DNA from: Petrolisthes cinctipes | Lineage: Eukaryota; Arthropoda; Malacostraca; Decapoda; Porcellanidae | Reading direction: 5' to 3' | Length of the DNA: 64,000 bases | Assembly: GCA_033782935.1 (NCBI GenBank) | Contig: JAWQEG010000128.1 | Span: 1,860,001-1,924,000, forward strand | In this document: piece by piece, positions 13,867 to 28,219 of the stretch | Layout: each line of letters opens with the position of its first letter | Position numbering within the stretch: the first letter of the stretch is position 1 | Translations under genes and position numbers: made by a program | Notes under the pieces: model-generated | The model's database searches: none | What the model was told of the DNA's origin: nothing | The model's input: the letters and a program-made list of their open reading frames with translations, nothing else

Positions 13867-15310
13867 CCTACTCAGTGCTAGAATATTTTCAAAATATAGG
13901 CTAAAAACATGCTAGAAATCGATATTTTAGGTGCCAAAAAGTCGATATCTCAAATTACGGCCCAAAACACCCGAAAATTCGATATTTAGTGGTGTCAGAA
14001 GCGATCTGTACATGCCTACTTAGTGCTAGAATGTTTTCAAAATATTGGCTCAAAACATGTTCAAATTCGATATTTTAGGTGCCCAAAAGTCGATATGTGC
14101 ATGCATCTTCTGTACTCATTTATATCTCAAATTCAGGCTCAAAACACCCGAAAATTCGATATATTGGGGTCCCAGAAGCGATCTGTACATGCCTACTCAG
14201 TGCTTGAATATTTTCAAAATATAGGCTCAAAACATGCTAACAATCGATATTTTAGATGCGTAAAGGCGATATCTCAAATTCAGTCCCAAAACACCCGAAA
14301 ATTCGATATTTAGGGGTCCCAGAAGCGATCTGTACATGCCTACTCCGTGTTAGAGTATTTTCAAAATACAGGCCAAAAACATGCTCAAAATCGATGTTTT
14401 ATGTGCCCTAAAGTCGATATGTCATGTATCTTCAGTACCCGTTTATATCTCAAATTCTGGCCCTAAACAACCGAAAATTCGATATTTTGGGGTCCCAGAA
14501 GCGATCTGTACATGCCTACTCAGTGCTAGAATGTTTTCAAAATATAGGCTCAAAACATGCTCAAAATCGATCTTTTAGGTGCCCAAAAGTCGATATGTGC
14601 ATGCATCTTCTGTACCCGTTTATATCTCAAATTCAGGCTCAAACCACCAGAAAATTCAATATTTTGGGGTCCCAGAAGCAATCTGTACATGCCTACTCTG
14701 TGCTAGAATATTTTCAAAATCAAGTCTAAAAACATGCTAAAAATCGATATTTTAGGTGCCAAAAAGTCGATATCTCAAATTAAGGCCCAAAACACCCGAA
14801 AATTCGATATTTAAGGGTCTCAGAAGCGATCTGTACATGCCTACTCCGTGTTAGAGTATTTTCAAAATACAGGCCAAAAACATACTGAAAATCGATCTTT
14901 TAGGTGCCCAAAAGTCGATATGTGCATGCATCTTCTGTACCCGTTTATATCTCAAATTCTGGCCCTAAACACCCGAAAATTCGATATTTTTGGGTCCTAG
15001 AAGCGATCTGTACATCCCTACTCAGTGCTAGAATGTTTTCAAAATATAGGCTCAGAACATGCTCAAAATCGATATTTTAGGTGCCCAAAAGTCGATATGT
15101 GCATGCATCTTCTGTACTCGTTTATATCTCAAATTCAAGCTCAAAACACCCGAAAATTCGATATTTTGGGGTCCCAGAAGCGATCTGAACATGCCTACTC
15201 AGTGCTAGAATATTTTCAAAATATGAGCTCAAAACATGCTAAAAATCGATATTTTAGGTGCGTAAAGGCGATATCTCAAATTCATGCCCAAAACACCCGA
15301 AAATTCGATA
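13867..15310 (+). repeat. Third copy of a 1.45-kb block also at 1-1450 and 5858-7307
   Basis: The sequence from ctcagtgctagaatattttc with gctagaaatcg onward matches the start of the window (offset 13866) and 5858-7307 (offset 8009). All three share ttatgtgccctaaagtcgat, tcatgtatcttcagtacccg, tattttcaaaatcaagtcta and tacatccctactcag. The match to the 5.9-kb copy extends upstream, so that roughly 4.39-7.31 kb corresponds to 12.40-15.32 kb. The unusual tcctacaaatcg and ccagaatcaatctgtactc variants are included. Confidence 0.8.
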
Positions 15311-18300
15311 TTTAGGAGTCCCAGAAGGGATCTGTACATGCCTACTCCGTGTTAGAGTATTTTTAAAATACAGGCCAAAAACATACTGAAAATCGATCTT
15401 TTAGGTGCCCAAAAGTCGATATGTGCTTGTATCTTCTGTACCCGTTTATATCTGAAATTCTGGCCCTAAACAACCGAAAATTCGATATTTTGGGGTCCCA
15501 GAAGCGATCTGTACATGCCTAATCAGTGCTAGAATATTTTCAAATTATAGGCTAAAAACATGCTAAAAATCGATATTTTAGGTGCCAGAAAGTCGATATC
15601 TCAAATTCAGTCCCAAAACACCCGAAAATTCGATATTTAGGGGTCCCACAAGGGATCTGTACATGCCTACACCGTGTTAGAGTATTTTTAAATTACAGGC
15701 CAAAAACATACTGAAAATCGATCTTTTAGGTGCCCAAAAGTCGATATGTGCATGCATCTTCTATACTCGTTTATATCTCAAATTCAGGCTCAAAACACCC
15801 GAACATTCGATATTTTGGGGTCCCAGAAGCGATCTGTACATGCCTTCTCCGTGTTAGAGTATTTTCAAAATTCAGGCCCAAAACATGCTGAAAATCGATA
15901 TTTTTGGTGCCCAAAAGTCGATTTTTGCATGCATCTTCTGTACTCGTTTATATCTCAAATTCAAGCTCAAAACACTAGAAAATTCGATATTTTGGGGTCT
16001 CAGAAGCAATCTGTACATGCCTACTCAGTGCTAGAATATTTTCAAAATATAGGCTCAAAACATGCTAAAAATCGATATTTTAGGTGCGTAAAGGCGATAT
16101 CTCAAATTCAGGCCCAAAACACCCGAAAATTCGATATTTTGGGGTCCCAGAAGCGATCTGTACATGCCTACTCCGTGTTAGAGTATTTTCAAAATACAGG
16201 CCAAAAACATGCTCTAAATCGATGTTTTAGGTGCCCAAAAGTCGATATGTGCATGCATCTTCAGTACCCGTTTATATATCAAATTCAGGCTCAAAACACC
16301 CGAAAATTCGATATTTAGGTGTCCCAGAAGCGATCTGAACATGCTTAGTCTGTGTTAGAGTATTTTCAAAATACAGGCCAAAAACATACTGAAAATCGAT
16401 CTTTTAGGTGCCCAAAAGTCGATATGTGCATGCATCTTCTGTACCCGTTTATATCTCAAATTCAAGCTCAAACCACCAGAAAATTCAATATTTTGGGGTC
16501 CCAGAAGCAATCTGTACATGCCTACTCAGTGCTAGAATATTTTCAAAATCAAGTCTAAAAACATGCTAAAAATCGATATTTTAGGTGCCAAAAAGTCGAT
16601 ATCTCAAATTAAGGCCCAAAACACCCGAAAATTCGATATTTATGGGTCCCACAAAGGATCTGTACATGCCTACTCCGTGTTAGAGTATTTTCAAAATACA
16701 GGCCCAAAACATACTGAAAATCGATCTTTTAGATGCCGAAAGTCGATATGTGCATGCATCTTCTGTACCCGTTTATATCTCAAATTCTGGCCGTAAACAC
16801 CCGAAAATTCGATATTTGGGGTCCAAGAAGCGATCTGTACATGCCCACTCCGTGTTAGAGTATTTTCAAAATTCAGGCCCAAAACATGCTGAAAATTGAT
16901 ATTTTTGGTGCCCAAAGTCAATATGTGTATGCATCTTCTATACTCGTTTATATCTCAAATTCAGGCTCAAAACACCCGAAAATTCGATATTTTGGGGTCC
17001 CAGAAGCGATCTGTACATGCCTACTCCGTGTTAGAGTATTTTCAAAATACAGGCCAAAAACATGCTCAAAATCGATGTTTTAGATGCCCAAAGTCAATAT
17101 GTGCATGCATCTTCTGTACCCGTTTATATCTCAAATTCAGGCTCAAAACACCCGAAAATTCAATATTTTGGGGTCCCAGAAGCAATCTGTACTCAGTGCT
17201 AGAATATTTTCAAAATTTAGGCTGAAAACATGCTAAAAATCGATATTTTAGGTGCGTAAAGGCGATATCTCAAATTCAGGCACAAAACACCCGAAAATTC
17301 GATATTTAGGGGTCCCAGAAGCGATCTGTACATGCCTACTCCGTGTTAGATTATTTTCAATATACAGGCCAAAAATATACTGAAAATCGATCTTTTAGGT
17401 GCCCAAAAGTCGATATGTGCATGCACCTTCAGTACCCGTTTATATCTCAAATTCAGGCTCAAAACACCCGAAAATTCGATATTTTGGGGTCCCAGAAGCG
17501 ATCTGTACATGCCTACTCAGTGCTAGAATATTTTTAAAATATAGGCTAAAAACATGCTAAAAATCGATATTTTAGGTGCCAAAAAGTCGATATCTCAAAT
17601 TACGGCCCAAAATACCCGAAAATTCGATATTTAGTGGTCTCAGAAGCGATCTGTACATGCCTACTTAGTGCTAGAATGTTTTCAAAATATTGGCTCAAAA
17701 CATGTTCAAAATCGATATTTTAGGTGCCCAAATGTCGATATGTGCATGCATCTTCTGTACTCATTTATATCTCAAATTCAGGCTCAAAACACCCGAAAAT
17801 TCGATATATTGGGGTCCAAAAAGCGATCTGTACATGCCTACTCAGTGCTAGAATATTTTCAAAATATAGGCTCAAAACATGCTAAAAAACGATATTATAG
17901 GTGCGTAAAGGCGATATCTCAAATTCAGGCCCAAAACACCCGAAAATTCGATATTTTGGGGTCCCAGAATCGATCTGTACATGCCTACTCCGTGTTAGAG
18001 TATTTTCAAAATACAGGCCAAAAACATGCTCTAAATCGATGTTTTAGGTGCCCAAAAGTCGATATGTGCATGCATCTTCAGTACCCGTTTATATATCAAA
18101 TTCAGGCTCAAAACACCCGAAAATTCGATATTTTGGGGTCCCAGAAGCGATCTGTACATGCCTACTCCGTGTTAGAGTATTTTCAAAATACAGGCCCAAA
18201 ACATACTGAAAATCGATCTTTTAGATGCCGAAAGTCGATATGTGCATGCATCTTCTGTACCCGTTTATATCTCAAATTCTGGCCGTAAACACCCGAAAAT

Positions 18301-20729
18301 TCGATATTTGGGGTCCAAGAAGCGATCTGTACATGCCCACTCCGTGTTAGAGTATTTTCAAAATTCAGGCCCAAAACATGCTGAAAATCGATATTTTTGG
18401 TGCCCAAAGTCAATATGTGTATGCATCTTCTATAGTCGTTTATATCTCAAATTCAGGCTCAAAACACCCGAAAATTCGATATTTTGGGGTCCCAGAAGCG
18501 ATCTGTACATGCCTACTCCGTGTTAGAGTATTTTCAAAATACAGGCCAAAAACATGCTCAAAATCGATGTTTTAGGTGCCTAAAAGTCGATATGTGCATG
18601 CATCTTCAGTACCTGTTTATATCTCAAATTCAGGCTCAAAACACCCGAAAATTCGATATTTTGGGGTCCCAGAAGCGATCTGTACATGCCTACTCCGTGT
18701 TAGAGTATTTTCAAAATACAGGCCCAAAACATGCTCAAAATCGATATTTTAGATGCCCAAAGTCAATATGTGCATTCATCTTCTGTACCCGTTTATATCT
18801 CAAATTCAGGCTCAAAACACCCGAAAATTCAATATTTTGGGGTCCCAGAAGCAATCTGTACTCAGTGCTAGAATATTTTCAAAATATAGGCTGAAAACAT
18901 GCTAAAAATCGATATTTTAGGTGCGTAAAGGCGATATCTCAAATTCAGTCACAAAACACCCGAAAATTCGATATTTAGGGGTCCCAGAAGCAATCTGTAC
19001 ATGCCTACTCCGTGTTAGAGTATTTTCAAAATACAGGCCAAAAACATACTGAAAATCGATCTTTTAGGTGCCCAAAAGTCGATATGTGCATGCACCTTCA
19101 GTACCCGTTTATATCTCAAATTCAGGCTCAAAACACCCAAAAATTCGATATTTTGGGGTCCCAGAAGCGATCTGTACATGCCTACTCCGTGTTAGAGTAT
19201 TTTCAAAATACAGGCCCAAAACATGCTCAAAATCGATATTTTAGATGCCCAAAGTCAATATGTGCATGCATCTTCTGTACCCGTTTATATCTCAAATTCA
19301 GCCTCTAAACACCCGAAAATTCAATATTTTGGGGTCCCAGAAGCAATCTGTACTCAGTGCTAGAATATTTTCAAAATATAGGCTGAAAACATGCTAAAAA
19401 TCGATATTTTAGGTGCGTAAAGGCGATATCTCAAATTCAGGCACAAAACACCCGAAAATTCGATATTTAGGAGTCCCAGAAGCGATCTGTACATGCCTAC
19501 TCCGTGTTAGAGTATTTTCAGAATACAGGCCAAAAACATACTGAAAATCGATCTTTTAGGTGCCCAAAAGTCGATATGTGCATGCACCTTCAGTACCCGT
19601 TTCTATCTCAAATTCAGGCTCAAAACACCCGAAAATTCGATATTTTTGGGTCCCAGAAGCGATCTGTACATGCCTACTCCGTGTTAGAGTATTTTCAAAA
19701 TTCAGGCCCAAAACATGCTCAAAATCGATATTTTAGATGCCCAAAGTCAATATGTGCATGCATCTTCAGTACCCGTCTATATCTCAAATTCAGGCTCAAA
19801 ATACCCGAAAATTCGATATTTTGGGGTCCCAGAAGCGATCTGTACATGCCTACTCCGTGTTAGAGTATTTTCAAAATACAGGCCCAAAACATGCTCAAAA
19901 TCGAAATTTTAGATGCCCAAAAGTCGATATGTGCATGCATCTTCTGTACCCGTTTATATCTCAAATTCTGGCCCTAAACACCGGAAAATTCGATATTTTT
20001 GGGTTCCAGAAGCGATCTGTACATCCCTACTCAGTGCTAGAATGTTTTCAAAATATAGGCTCAGAACATGCTCAAAATCGATATTTTAGGTGCCCAAAAG
20101 TCGATATGTGCATGCATCTTCTGTACTCGTTTATATCTCAAATTCAAGCTCAAAACACCCGAAAATTCGATATTTTGGGGTCCCAGAAGCGATCTGAACA
20201 TGCCTACTCAGTGCTAGAATATTTTCAAAATATGAGCTCAAAACATGCTAAAAATCGATATTTTAGGTGCGTAAAGGCGATATCTCAAATTCAGGCCCAA
20301 AACACCCGAAAATTCGATATTTAGGGGTCCCAGAAGCGATCTGTACATGCCTACTCCGTGTTAGAGTATTTTCAAAATACAGGCCCAAAACATGCTCAAA
20401 ATCGATGTTTTAGGTGCCCAAAAGTCGATATGTGCATGCATCTTCAGTACCCGTTTATATCTCAAATTCAGGCTCAAAACACCCGAAAATTCGATATTTT
20501 GGGGTCCCAGAAGCGATCTGAACATGCCTACTCCGTGTTAGAGTATTTTCAAAATACAGGCCTAAAACATGCTGAAAATCGATATTTTAGGTGCCCAAAA
20601 GTCGATATCTCAAATTCAGTCCCAAAACACCCGAAAATTCGATATTTAGGGGTCCCAGAAGGGATCTGTACATGCCTACTCCGTGTTAGAGTATTTTTAA
20701 AATACAGGCCAAAAACATACTGAAAATCG

Positions 20730-22190
20730 ATCTTTTAGGTGCCCAAAAGTCGATATGTGCTTGTATCTTCTGTACCCGTTTATATCTCAAATTCTGGCCC
20801 TAAACACCCGAAAATTCGATATTTTGGGGTCCCAGAAGCGATCTGTACATGCCTAATCAGTGCTAGAATATTTTCAAAATATAGGCTAAAAACATGCTAA
20901 AAATCGATATTTTAGGTGCCAGAAAATCGATATCTCAAATTCAGTCCCAAAACACCCGAAAATTCGATATTTAGGGGTCCCACAAGGGATCTGTACATGC
21001 CTACTCCGTGTTAGAGTATTTTTAAAATACAGGCCAAAAACATACTGAAAATCGATCTTTTAGGTGCCCAAAAGTCGATATGTGCATGCATCTTCTGTAC
21101 CCGTTTATATCTCAAATTCTGGCCCTAAACACCCGAAAATTCGATATTTGGGGTCCCAGAAGCGATCTGTACATGCCTACTCCGTGTTAGAGTATTTTCA
21201 AAATTCAGGCCCAAAACATGCTGAAAATCGATATTTTTGGTGCCCAAAGTCAATATGTGTATGCATCTTCTATACTCGTTTATATCTCAAATTCAGGCTC
21301 AAAACACCCGAAAATTCGATATTTTGGGGTCCCAGAAGCGATCTGTACATGCCTACTCCGTGTTAGAGTATTTTCAAAATACAGGCCAAAAACATGCTCA
21401 AAATCGATGTTTTAGGTGCCCAAAAGTCGATATGTGCATGCATCTTCAGTACCCGTCTATATCTCAAATTCAGGCTCAAAACACCCGAAAATTCGATATT
21501 TTGGTGTCCCAGAAGCGATCTGTACATGCCTACTCCGTGTTAGAGTATTTTCAAAATACAGGCTCAAAACATGCTCAAAATCGATATTTTAGATGCCCAA
21601 AGTCAATATGTGCATGCATCTTCTGTACCCGTTTATATCTCAAATTCAGGCTCAAAACACCCGAAAATTCAATATTTTGGGGTCCCAGAAGCAATCATTA
21701 CTCAGTGCTAGAATATTTTCAAAATATAGGCTGAAAACATGCTAAAAATCGATATTTTAGGTGCGTAAAGGCGATATCTCAAATTCAGGCACAAAACACC
21801 CGAAAATTCGATATTTAGGGGTCCCAGAAGCGATCTGTACATGCCTACTCCGTGTTAGAGTATTTTCAATATACAGGCCAAAAATATACTGAAAATCGAT
21901 CTTTTAGGTGCCCAAAAGTCGATATGTGCATGCACCTTCAGTACCCGTTTATATCTCAAATTCAGGCTCAAAACACCCGAAAATTCGATATTTTGGGGTC
22001 CCAGAAGCGATCTGTACATGCCTACTCCGTGTTAGAGTATTTTCAAAATACAGGCCCAAAACATGCTCAAAATCGATATTTTAGATGCCCAAAGTCAATA
22101 TGTGCATGCATCTTCTGTACCCGTTTATATCTCAAATTCAGGCTCTAAACACCCGAAAATTCAATATTTTGGGGTCCCAGAAGCAATCTG
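20730..22190 (+). repeat. Copy of the 9.24-10.70 kb block (offset 11,486)
   Basis: About 1.45 kb here matches 9.24-10.70 kb at a constant offset of 11,486. Shared markers are gcttgtatcttctgtacccg, the cctaatcagtgctag monomer, tgtgtatgcatcttctatac and tattttcaatatacaggcca followed by aaatatactg. The distance excludes a simple recent tandem event. It implies transposition or repeated exchange of multi-monomer blocks along the array. Confidence 0.75.
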
Positions 22191-25100
22191 TACTCATTGC
22201 TAGAATATTTTCAAAATATAGGCTGAAAACATGCTAAAAATCGATATTTTAGGTGCGTAAAGGCGATATCTCAAATTCAGTCACAAAACACCCGAAAAAT
22301 TTGATATTTAGGGGTCCCAGAAGGTATCTGTACATGCCTACTCCGTGTTAGAGTATTTTCAAAATACAGGCCAAAAACATACTGAAAATCGATATTTTAG
22401 GTGCCCAAAAGTCGATCTGTGCATGCACCTTCAGTACCCGTTTATATCTCAAATTCATGCTCAAAACACCCGAAAATTCGATATTTTGGGGTCCCAGAAG
22501 CGATCTGTACATGCCTACTCCGTGTTAGAGTATTTTCAAAATACATGCCCAAAACATGCTGTAAATCGATATTTTAGATGCCCAAAGTCAATATGTGCAT
22601 GTATCTTCTGTACCCGTTTATATCACAAATTCAGGCTCAAAACACCCGAAAATTCAATATTTTGGGGTTCCAGAAGCAATCTGTACATGCCTACTCAGTG
22701 CTAGAATATTTTCAAAATATAGGCTGAAAACATGCTCAAAATCGATATTTTATGTGCCCAAAAGTCGATATGTGCATATATCTTCTGTACCCGTTTATAT
22801 CTCAGATTCTGGCCCTTAACACCCGAAAATTCGATATTTTTGGGTCCCAGAAGCGATCTGTACATGCCTATTCAGTGCTAGAATGATTTCAAAATATAGG
22901 TTCAAAACATGCTCGGAATCGATATTTTAGGTACCCAAAAGTCGATTTTTGCATGCATCTTCTGTACTCGTTTACATCTCAAATTCAAGCTCAAAACACC
23001 CTAAAATTCGATATTTTGGGGTCCCAGAAGCGATCTGTACATGCCTACTCCGTGTTAGAGAATTTTCAAAATACAGGCTCAAAACATGCTAAAAAACGAT
23101 ATTATAGGTGTGTAAAGGCGATATCTCAAATTCAGGCCCAAAACACCCGAAAATTCGATATTTTGTGGTCCCAGAAGCGATCTGTACATGCCTACTCCGT
23201 GTTAGAGTATTTTCAAAATACAGGCCAAAAATATACTGAAAATCGATCTTTTAGGTGCCCAAAAGTCGATATGTGCATGCATCTTCTTTACCCGTTTATA
23301 TCTCAAATTCTGGCCCTAAACACCGGAAAATTCGATATTTTTGGTTCCCAGAAGCGATCTGTACATCCCTACTCAGTGCTAGAATGTTTTCAAAATATAG
23401 GCTCAGAACATGCTCAAAATCGATATTTTAGGTGCCCAAAAGTCGATATGTGCATGCATCTTCTGTACTCGTTTATATCTCAAATTCAAGCTCAAAACAC
23501 CCGAAAATTCGATATTTTTGGGTCCCAGAAGCGATCTGAACATGCCTACTCAGTGCTAGAATATTTTCAAAATATGAGCTCAAAACATGCTAAAAATCGA
23601 TATTTTAGGTGCGTAAAGGCGATATCTCAAATTCAGGCCTAAAACACCCGAAAATTCGATATTTAGGGGTCCCAGAAGAGATCTGTACATGCCTACTCCG
23701 TGTTAGAGTATTTTCAAAATACAGGCCAAAAACATACTGAAAATCGATCTTTTAGGTACCCAAAAGTCGATATGTGCTTGTATCTTCTGTACCCGTTTAT
23801 ATCTCAAATTCTGGCCCTAAACACCCGAAAATTCGATATTTTGGGGTCCCAGAAGCGATCTGTACATGCCTAATCAGTGCTAGAATATTTTCGAAATATA
23901 AGCTAAAAACATGCTAAAAATCGATATTTTAGGTGCCAGAAAATCGATATCTCAAATTCAGTCCCAAAACACCCGAGAATTCGATATTTAGGGGTCCCAC
24001 AAGGGATCTGTACATGCCTACTCCGTGTTAGAGTATTTTTAAAATACAGGCCAAAAACATACTGAAAATCGATCTTTTAGGTGCCCAAAAGTCGATATGT
24101 GCATGCATCTTCTGTACCAGTTTATATCTCAAATTCTGGCCCTAAACACCCGAAAATTCGATATTTGGGGTCCCAGAAGCGATCTGTACATGCCTACTCC
24201 GTGTTAGAGTATTTTCAAAATACAGGCCAAAAACATGCTCAAAATCGATGTTTTAGGTGCCCAAAAGTCGATATGTGCATGCATCTTCAGTACCCGTCTA
24301 TATCTCAAATTCAGGCTCAAAACACCCGAAAATTCGATATTTTGGGGTCCCAGAAGCGATCTGTACATGCCTACTCCGTGTTAGAGTATTTTCAAAATAC
24401 AGGCCCAAAACATGCTCAAAATCGATATTTTAGATGCCCAAAGTCAATATGTGCATGCATCTTCTGTACCCGTTTATATCTCAAATTCAGGCTCTAAACA
24501 CCCGAAAATTCAATATTTTGGGGTCCCAGAAGCAATCTGTACTCAGTGCTAGAATATTTTCAAAATATAGGCTGAAAACATGCTAAAAATCGATATTTTA
24601 GGTGCGTAAAGGCGATATCTCAAATTCAGGCACAAAACACCCGAAAAATTTGATATTTAGGGGTCCCAGAAGCGATCTGTACATGCCTACTCCGTGTTAG
24701 AGTATTTTCAAAATACAGGCCAAAAACATACTGAAAATCGATATTTTAGGTGCCCAAAAGTCGATCTGTGCATGCACCTTCAGTACCCGTTTATATCTCA
24801 AATTCATGCTCAAAACACCCGAAAATTCGATATTTTGGGGTCCCAGAAGCGATCTGTACATGCCTACTCCGTGTTAGAGTATTTTCAAAATACATGCCCA
24901 AAACATGCTGTAAATCGATATTTTAGATGCCCAAAGTCAATATGTGCATGTATCTTCTGTACCCGTTTATATCACAAATTCAGGCTCAAAACACCCGAAA
25001 ATTCAATATTTTGGGGTTCCAGAAGCAATCTGTACATGCCTACTCAGTGCTAGAATATTTTCAAAATATAGGCTGAAAACATGCTCAAAATCGATATTTT

Positions 25101-25340
25101 ATGTGCCCAAAAGTCGATATGTGCATGTATCTTCTGTACCCGTTTATATCTCAGATTCTGGCCCTTAACACCCGAAAATTCGATATTTTTGGGTCCCAGA
25201 AGCGATCTGTACATGCCTACTCAGTGCTAGAATGATTTCAAAATATAGGTTCAAAACATGCTCGGAATCGATATTTTAGGTGCCCAAAAGTCGATTTTTG
25301 CATGCATCTTCTCTACTCGTTTACATCTCAAATTCAAGCT
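21960..25340 (+). repeat. Block duplication, offset 2349 bp
   Basis: About 1.03 kb at 21.96-22.99 kb is repeated at 24.31-25.34 kb. Private variants shared at this offset include cccgaaaaatttgatattta (22292/24641), tatatcacaaattcagg (22619/24968), ctcagattctggcccttaac (22801/25150) and ctcggaatcgat (22912/25261). The copies separate near 22,995/25,344, where one continues aacaccctaaaattcg and the other accaccagaaaattca. Confidence 0.8.
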
Positions 25341-25569
25341 CAAACCACCAGAAAATTCAATATTTTGGGGTCCCAGAAGCGATCTGTACATGCCTACTCC
25401 GTGTTAGAGTATTTTCAAAATACAGGCCCAAAACATGCTGAAAATCGATATTTTAGGTGCCCTAAAGTCGATATCTCAAATTCAGTCCCAAAACACCCGA
25501 AAATTCGATATTTAGGGGTCCCACAAGGGATCTGTACATGCCTACTCCGTGTTAGAGTATTTTCAAAAT

Positions 25570-27171
25570 ACAGGCCAAAAACATACTGAAAATCGATCTT
25601 TTAGGTGCCCAAAAGTCGATATGTGCATGTATCTTCTATACCCGTTTATATCTCAAATTCTGGCCCTAAACACCCGAAAATTCGATATTTTGAGGTCCCA
25701 GAAGCGATCTGTACATGCCTACTCAGTGCTAGAATATTTTCAAAATATAGGCTAAAAACATGCTAAAAATCGATATTTTAGGTGCCAGAAAGTTGATATC
25801 TCAAATTCAGTCCCAAAACACCCGAAAATTCGATATTTAGGGGTCCCACAAGGGATCTGTACATGCCTACTCCGTGTTAGAGTATTTTCAAAATACATGC
25901 CAAAAACATACTGAAAATCGATCTTTTAGGTGCCCAAAAGTCGATATGTGCATGCATCTTCTGTACCCGTTTATATCTCAAATTCAGGCTCAAAACACCC
26001 GAAAATTCGATATTTTGGGATCCCAAAAGCGATTTGTACATGCCTACTCAGTGCTAGAATGTTTTCAAAATATAGGCTCAAAACATGCTCAAAATCGATA
26101 TTTTAGGTGCCCAAAAGTCGATTTGTGCATGCATCTTCTGTACTCGTTTATATCTCAAATTCAGGCTCAAAACACCCGAAAATTCGATATTTTGGGATCC
26201 CAGAACCGATCTGTACATGCCTACTTAGTGCTAGAATATTTTCAAAATATAGGCTAAAAACATGCTAAAATCGATATTTTAGGTGCGTATAGGCGATATC
26301 TCAAATTAAGGTCCAAAACACCCGATAATTCGATATTTAGGGGTCCCAGAAGCGATCTGTACATGCCTACTCAGTGTTAGAGTATTTTCAAAATACAGGC
26401 CAAAAACATACTGCAAAAAACATGTGCAATTATCTTCTGTACCCGTTTATATCTCAAATTCTGGCCCTGAACACCCGAAAATTCGATATTTTGGGGTCCC
26501 AGAAGCGATCTGTACATGCCTACTCAGTGCTAGAATATTTTCAAAATATAGTCTAAAAACATGCTAAAAATCGATATTTTAGGTGCCAGAAAGTTGATAT
26601 CTCAAATTCAGTCCCAAAACACCCGAAAATTCGATATTTAGGGGTCCCACAAGGGATCTGTACATGCCTACTCCGTGTTAGAGTATTTTCAAAATACATG
26701 CCAAAAACATACTGAAAATCGATCTTTTAGGTGCCCAAAAGTCGATATGTGCATGCATCTTCTGTACCCGTTTATATCTCAAATTCAGGCTCAAAACACC
26801 CGAAAATTCGATATTTTGGGATCCCAAAAGCGATTTGTACATGCCTACTCAGTGCTAGAATGTTTTCAAAATATAGGCTCAAAACATGCTCAAAATCGAT
26901 ATTTTAGGTGCCCAAAAGTCGATTTGTGCATGCATCTTCTGTACTCGTTTATATCTCAAATTCAGGCTCAAAACACCCGAAAATTCGATATTTTGGGATC
27001 CCAGAACCGATCTGTACATGCCTACTTAGTGCTAGAATATTTTCAAAATATAGGCTAAAAACATGCTAAAATCGATATTTTAGGTGCGTATAGGCGATAT
27101 CTCAAATTAAGGTCCAAAACACCCGATAATTCGATATTTAGGGGTCCCAGAAGCGATCTGTACATGCCTAC
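25570..27171 (+). repeat. Tandem duplication of an 801-bp five-monomer block
   Basis: Two copies with offset 801 share aaagttgatatct (25791/26592), tgggatcccaaaagcgattt (26016/26817), cccagaaccgatctg (26199/27000), gctaaaatcgat and gtgcgtataggcgat. Landmark intervals within one unit are 177, 177, 146, 153 and 148, which sum to 801. The 153-bp monomer near 26,352-26,504 is a long monomer lacking 24 bp around catactgcaaaaaacatgtg and appears only once. The offset therefore includes an accidental deletion. Confidence 0.85.
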
Positions 27172-28219
27172 TCCGTGTTAGAGTATTTTCAAAATACAGG
27201 CCAAAAACATGCTCAAAATCGATGTTTTAGGTGCCCAAAAGTCGATATGTGCATGCATCTTCAGTACCCGTTTATATCTCAAATTCAGGCTCAAAACACC
27301 CGAAAATTCGATATTTTGGGGTCCCAGAAGCGATCAGTACATTCCTACTCCGTGTTAGAGTATTTTCAAAATACAGGCCCAAAACATGCTCAAAATCGAT
27401 ATTTTAGATGCCCAAAGTCAATATGTGCATGCATCTTCTGTACCCGTTTATATCTCAAATTCAGGCTCAAAACAACCGAAAATTCAATATTTTGGGGTCC
27501 CAGAAGCAATCTGTACTCAGTGCTAGAATATTTTCAAAATATAGGCTGAAAACATGCTAAAAATCGATATTTTAGGTGCATAAAGGCGATATCTCAAATT
27601 CAGGCACAAAACACCCGAAAATTCGATTTTTAGGGGTCCCAGACGTGATCTGTACATGCCTACTCCGTGTTAAAGTATTTTCAAAATAAAGGCCAAAAAC
27701 ATACTGAAAATCGATCTTTTAGGTGCCCAAAAGTCGATATGTGCATGGACCTTCAGTACCCATTTATATCTCAAATTCAGGCTAAAAACACCCGAAAATT
27801 CGATTTTTTGGGGTCCCAGAGGCGATCTGTACATGCCTACTCCGTGTTAGAGTATTTTCAAAATACATGCCCAAAACATGCTGTAAATCGATATTTTAGA
27901 TGCCCAAAGTCAATATGTGCATGTATCTTCTGTACCCGTTTATATCTCAAATTCAGGCTCAAAACACCCGAAAATTCAATATTTTGGGGTTCCAGAAGCA
28001 ATCTGTACATGCCTACTCAGTGCTAGAATATTTTCAAAATATAGGCTCAAAACATGCTAACAATCGATATTTTAGGTGCGTAAAGGCGATATCTCAAATT
28101 AAGGCCCAAAACACCCGAAAATTCGATATTTATGGGTGCCATAAGCGATCTGTACATGCCTACTCCGTGTTAGAGTATTTTTTAAATTACAGGCCAAAAA
28201 CATGCTCTAAATCGATGTT

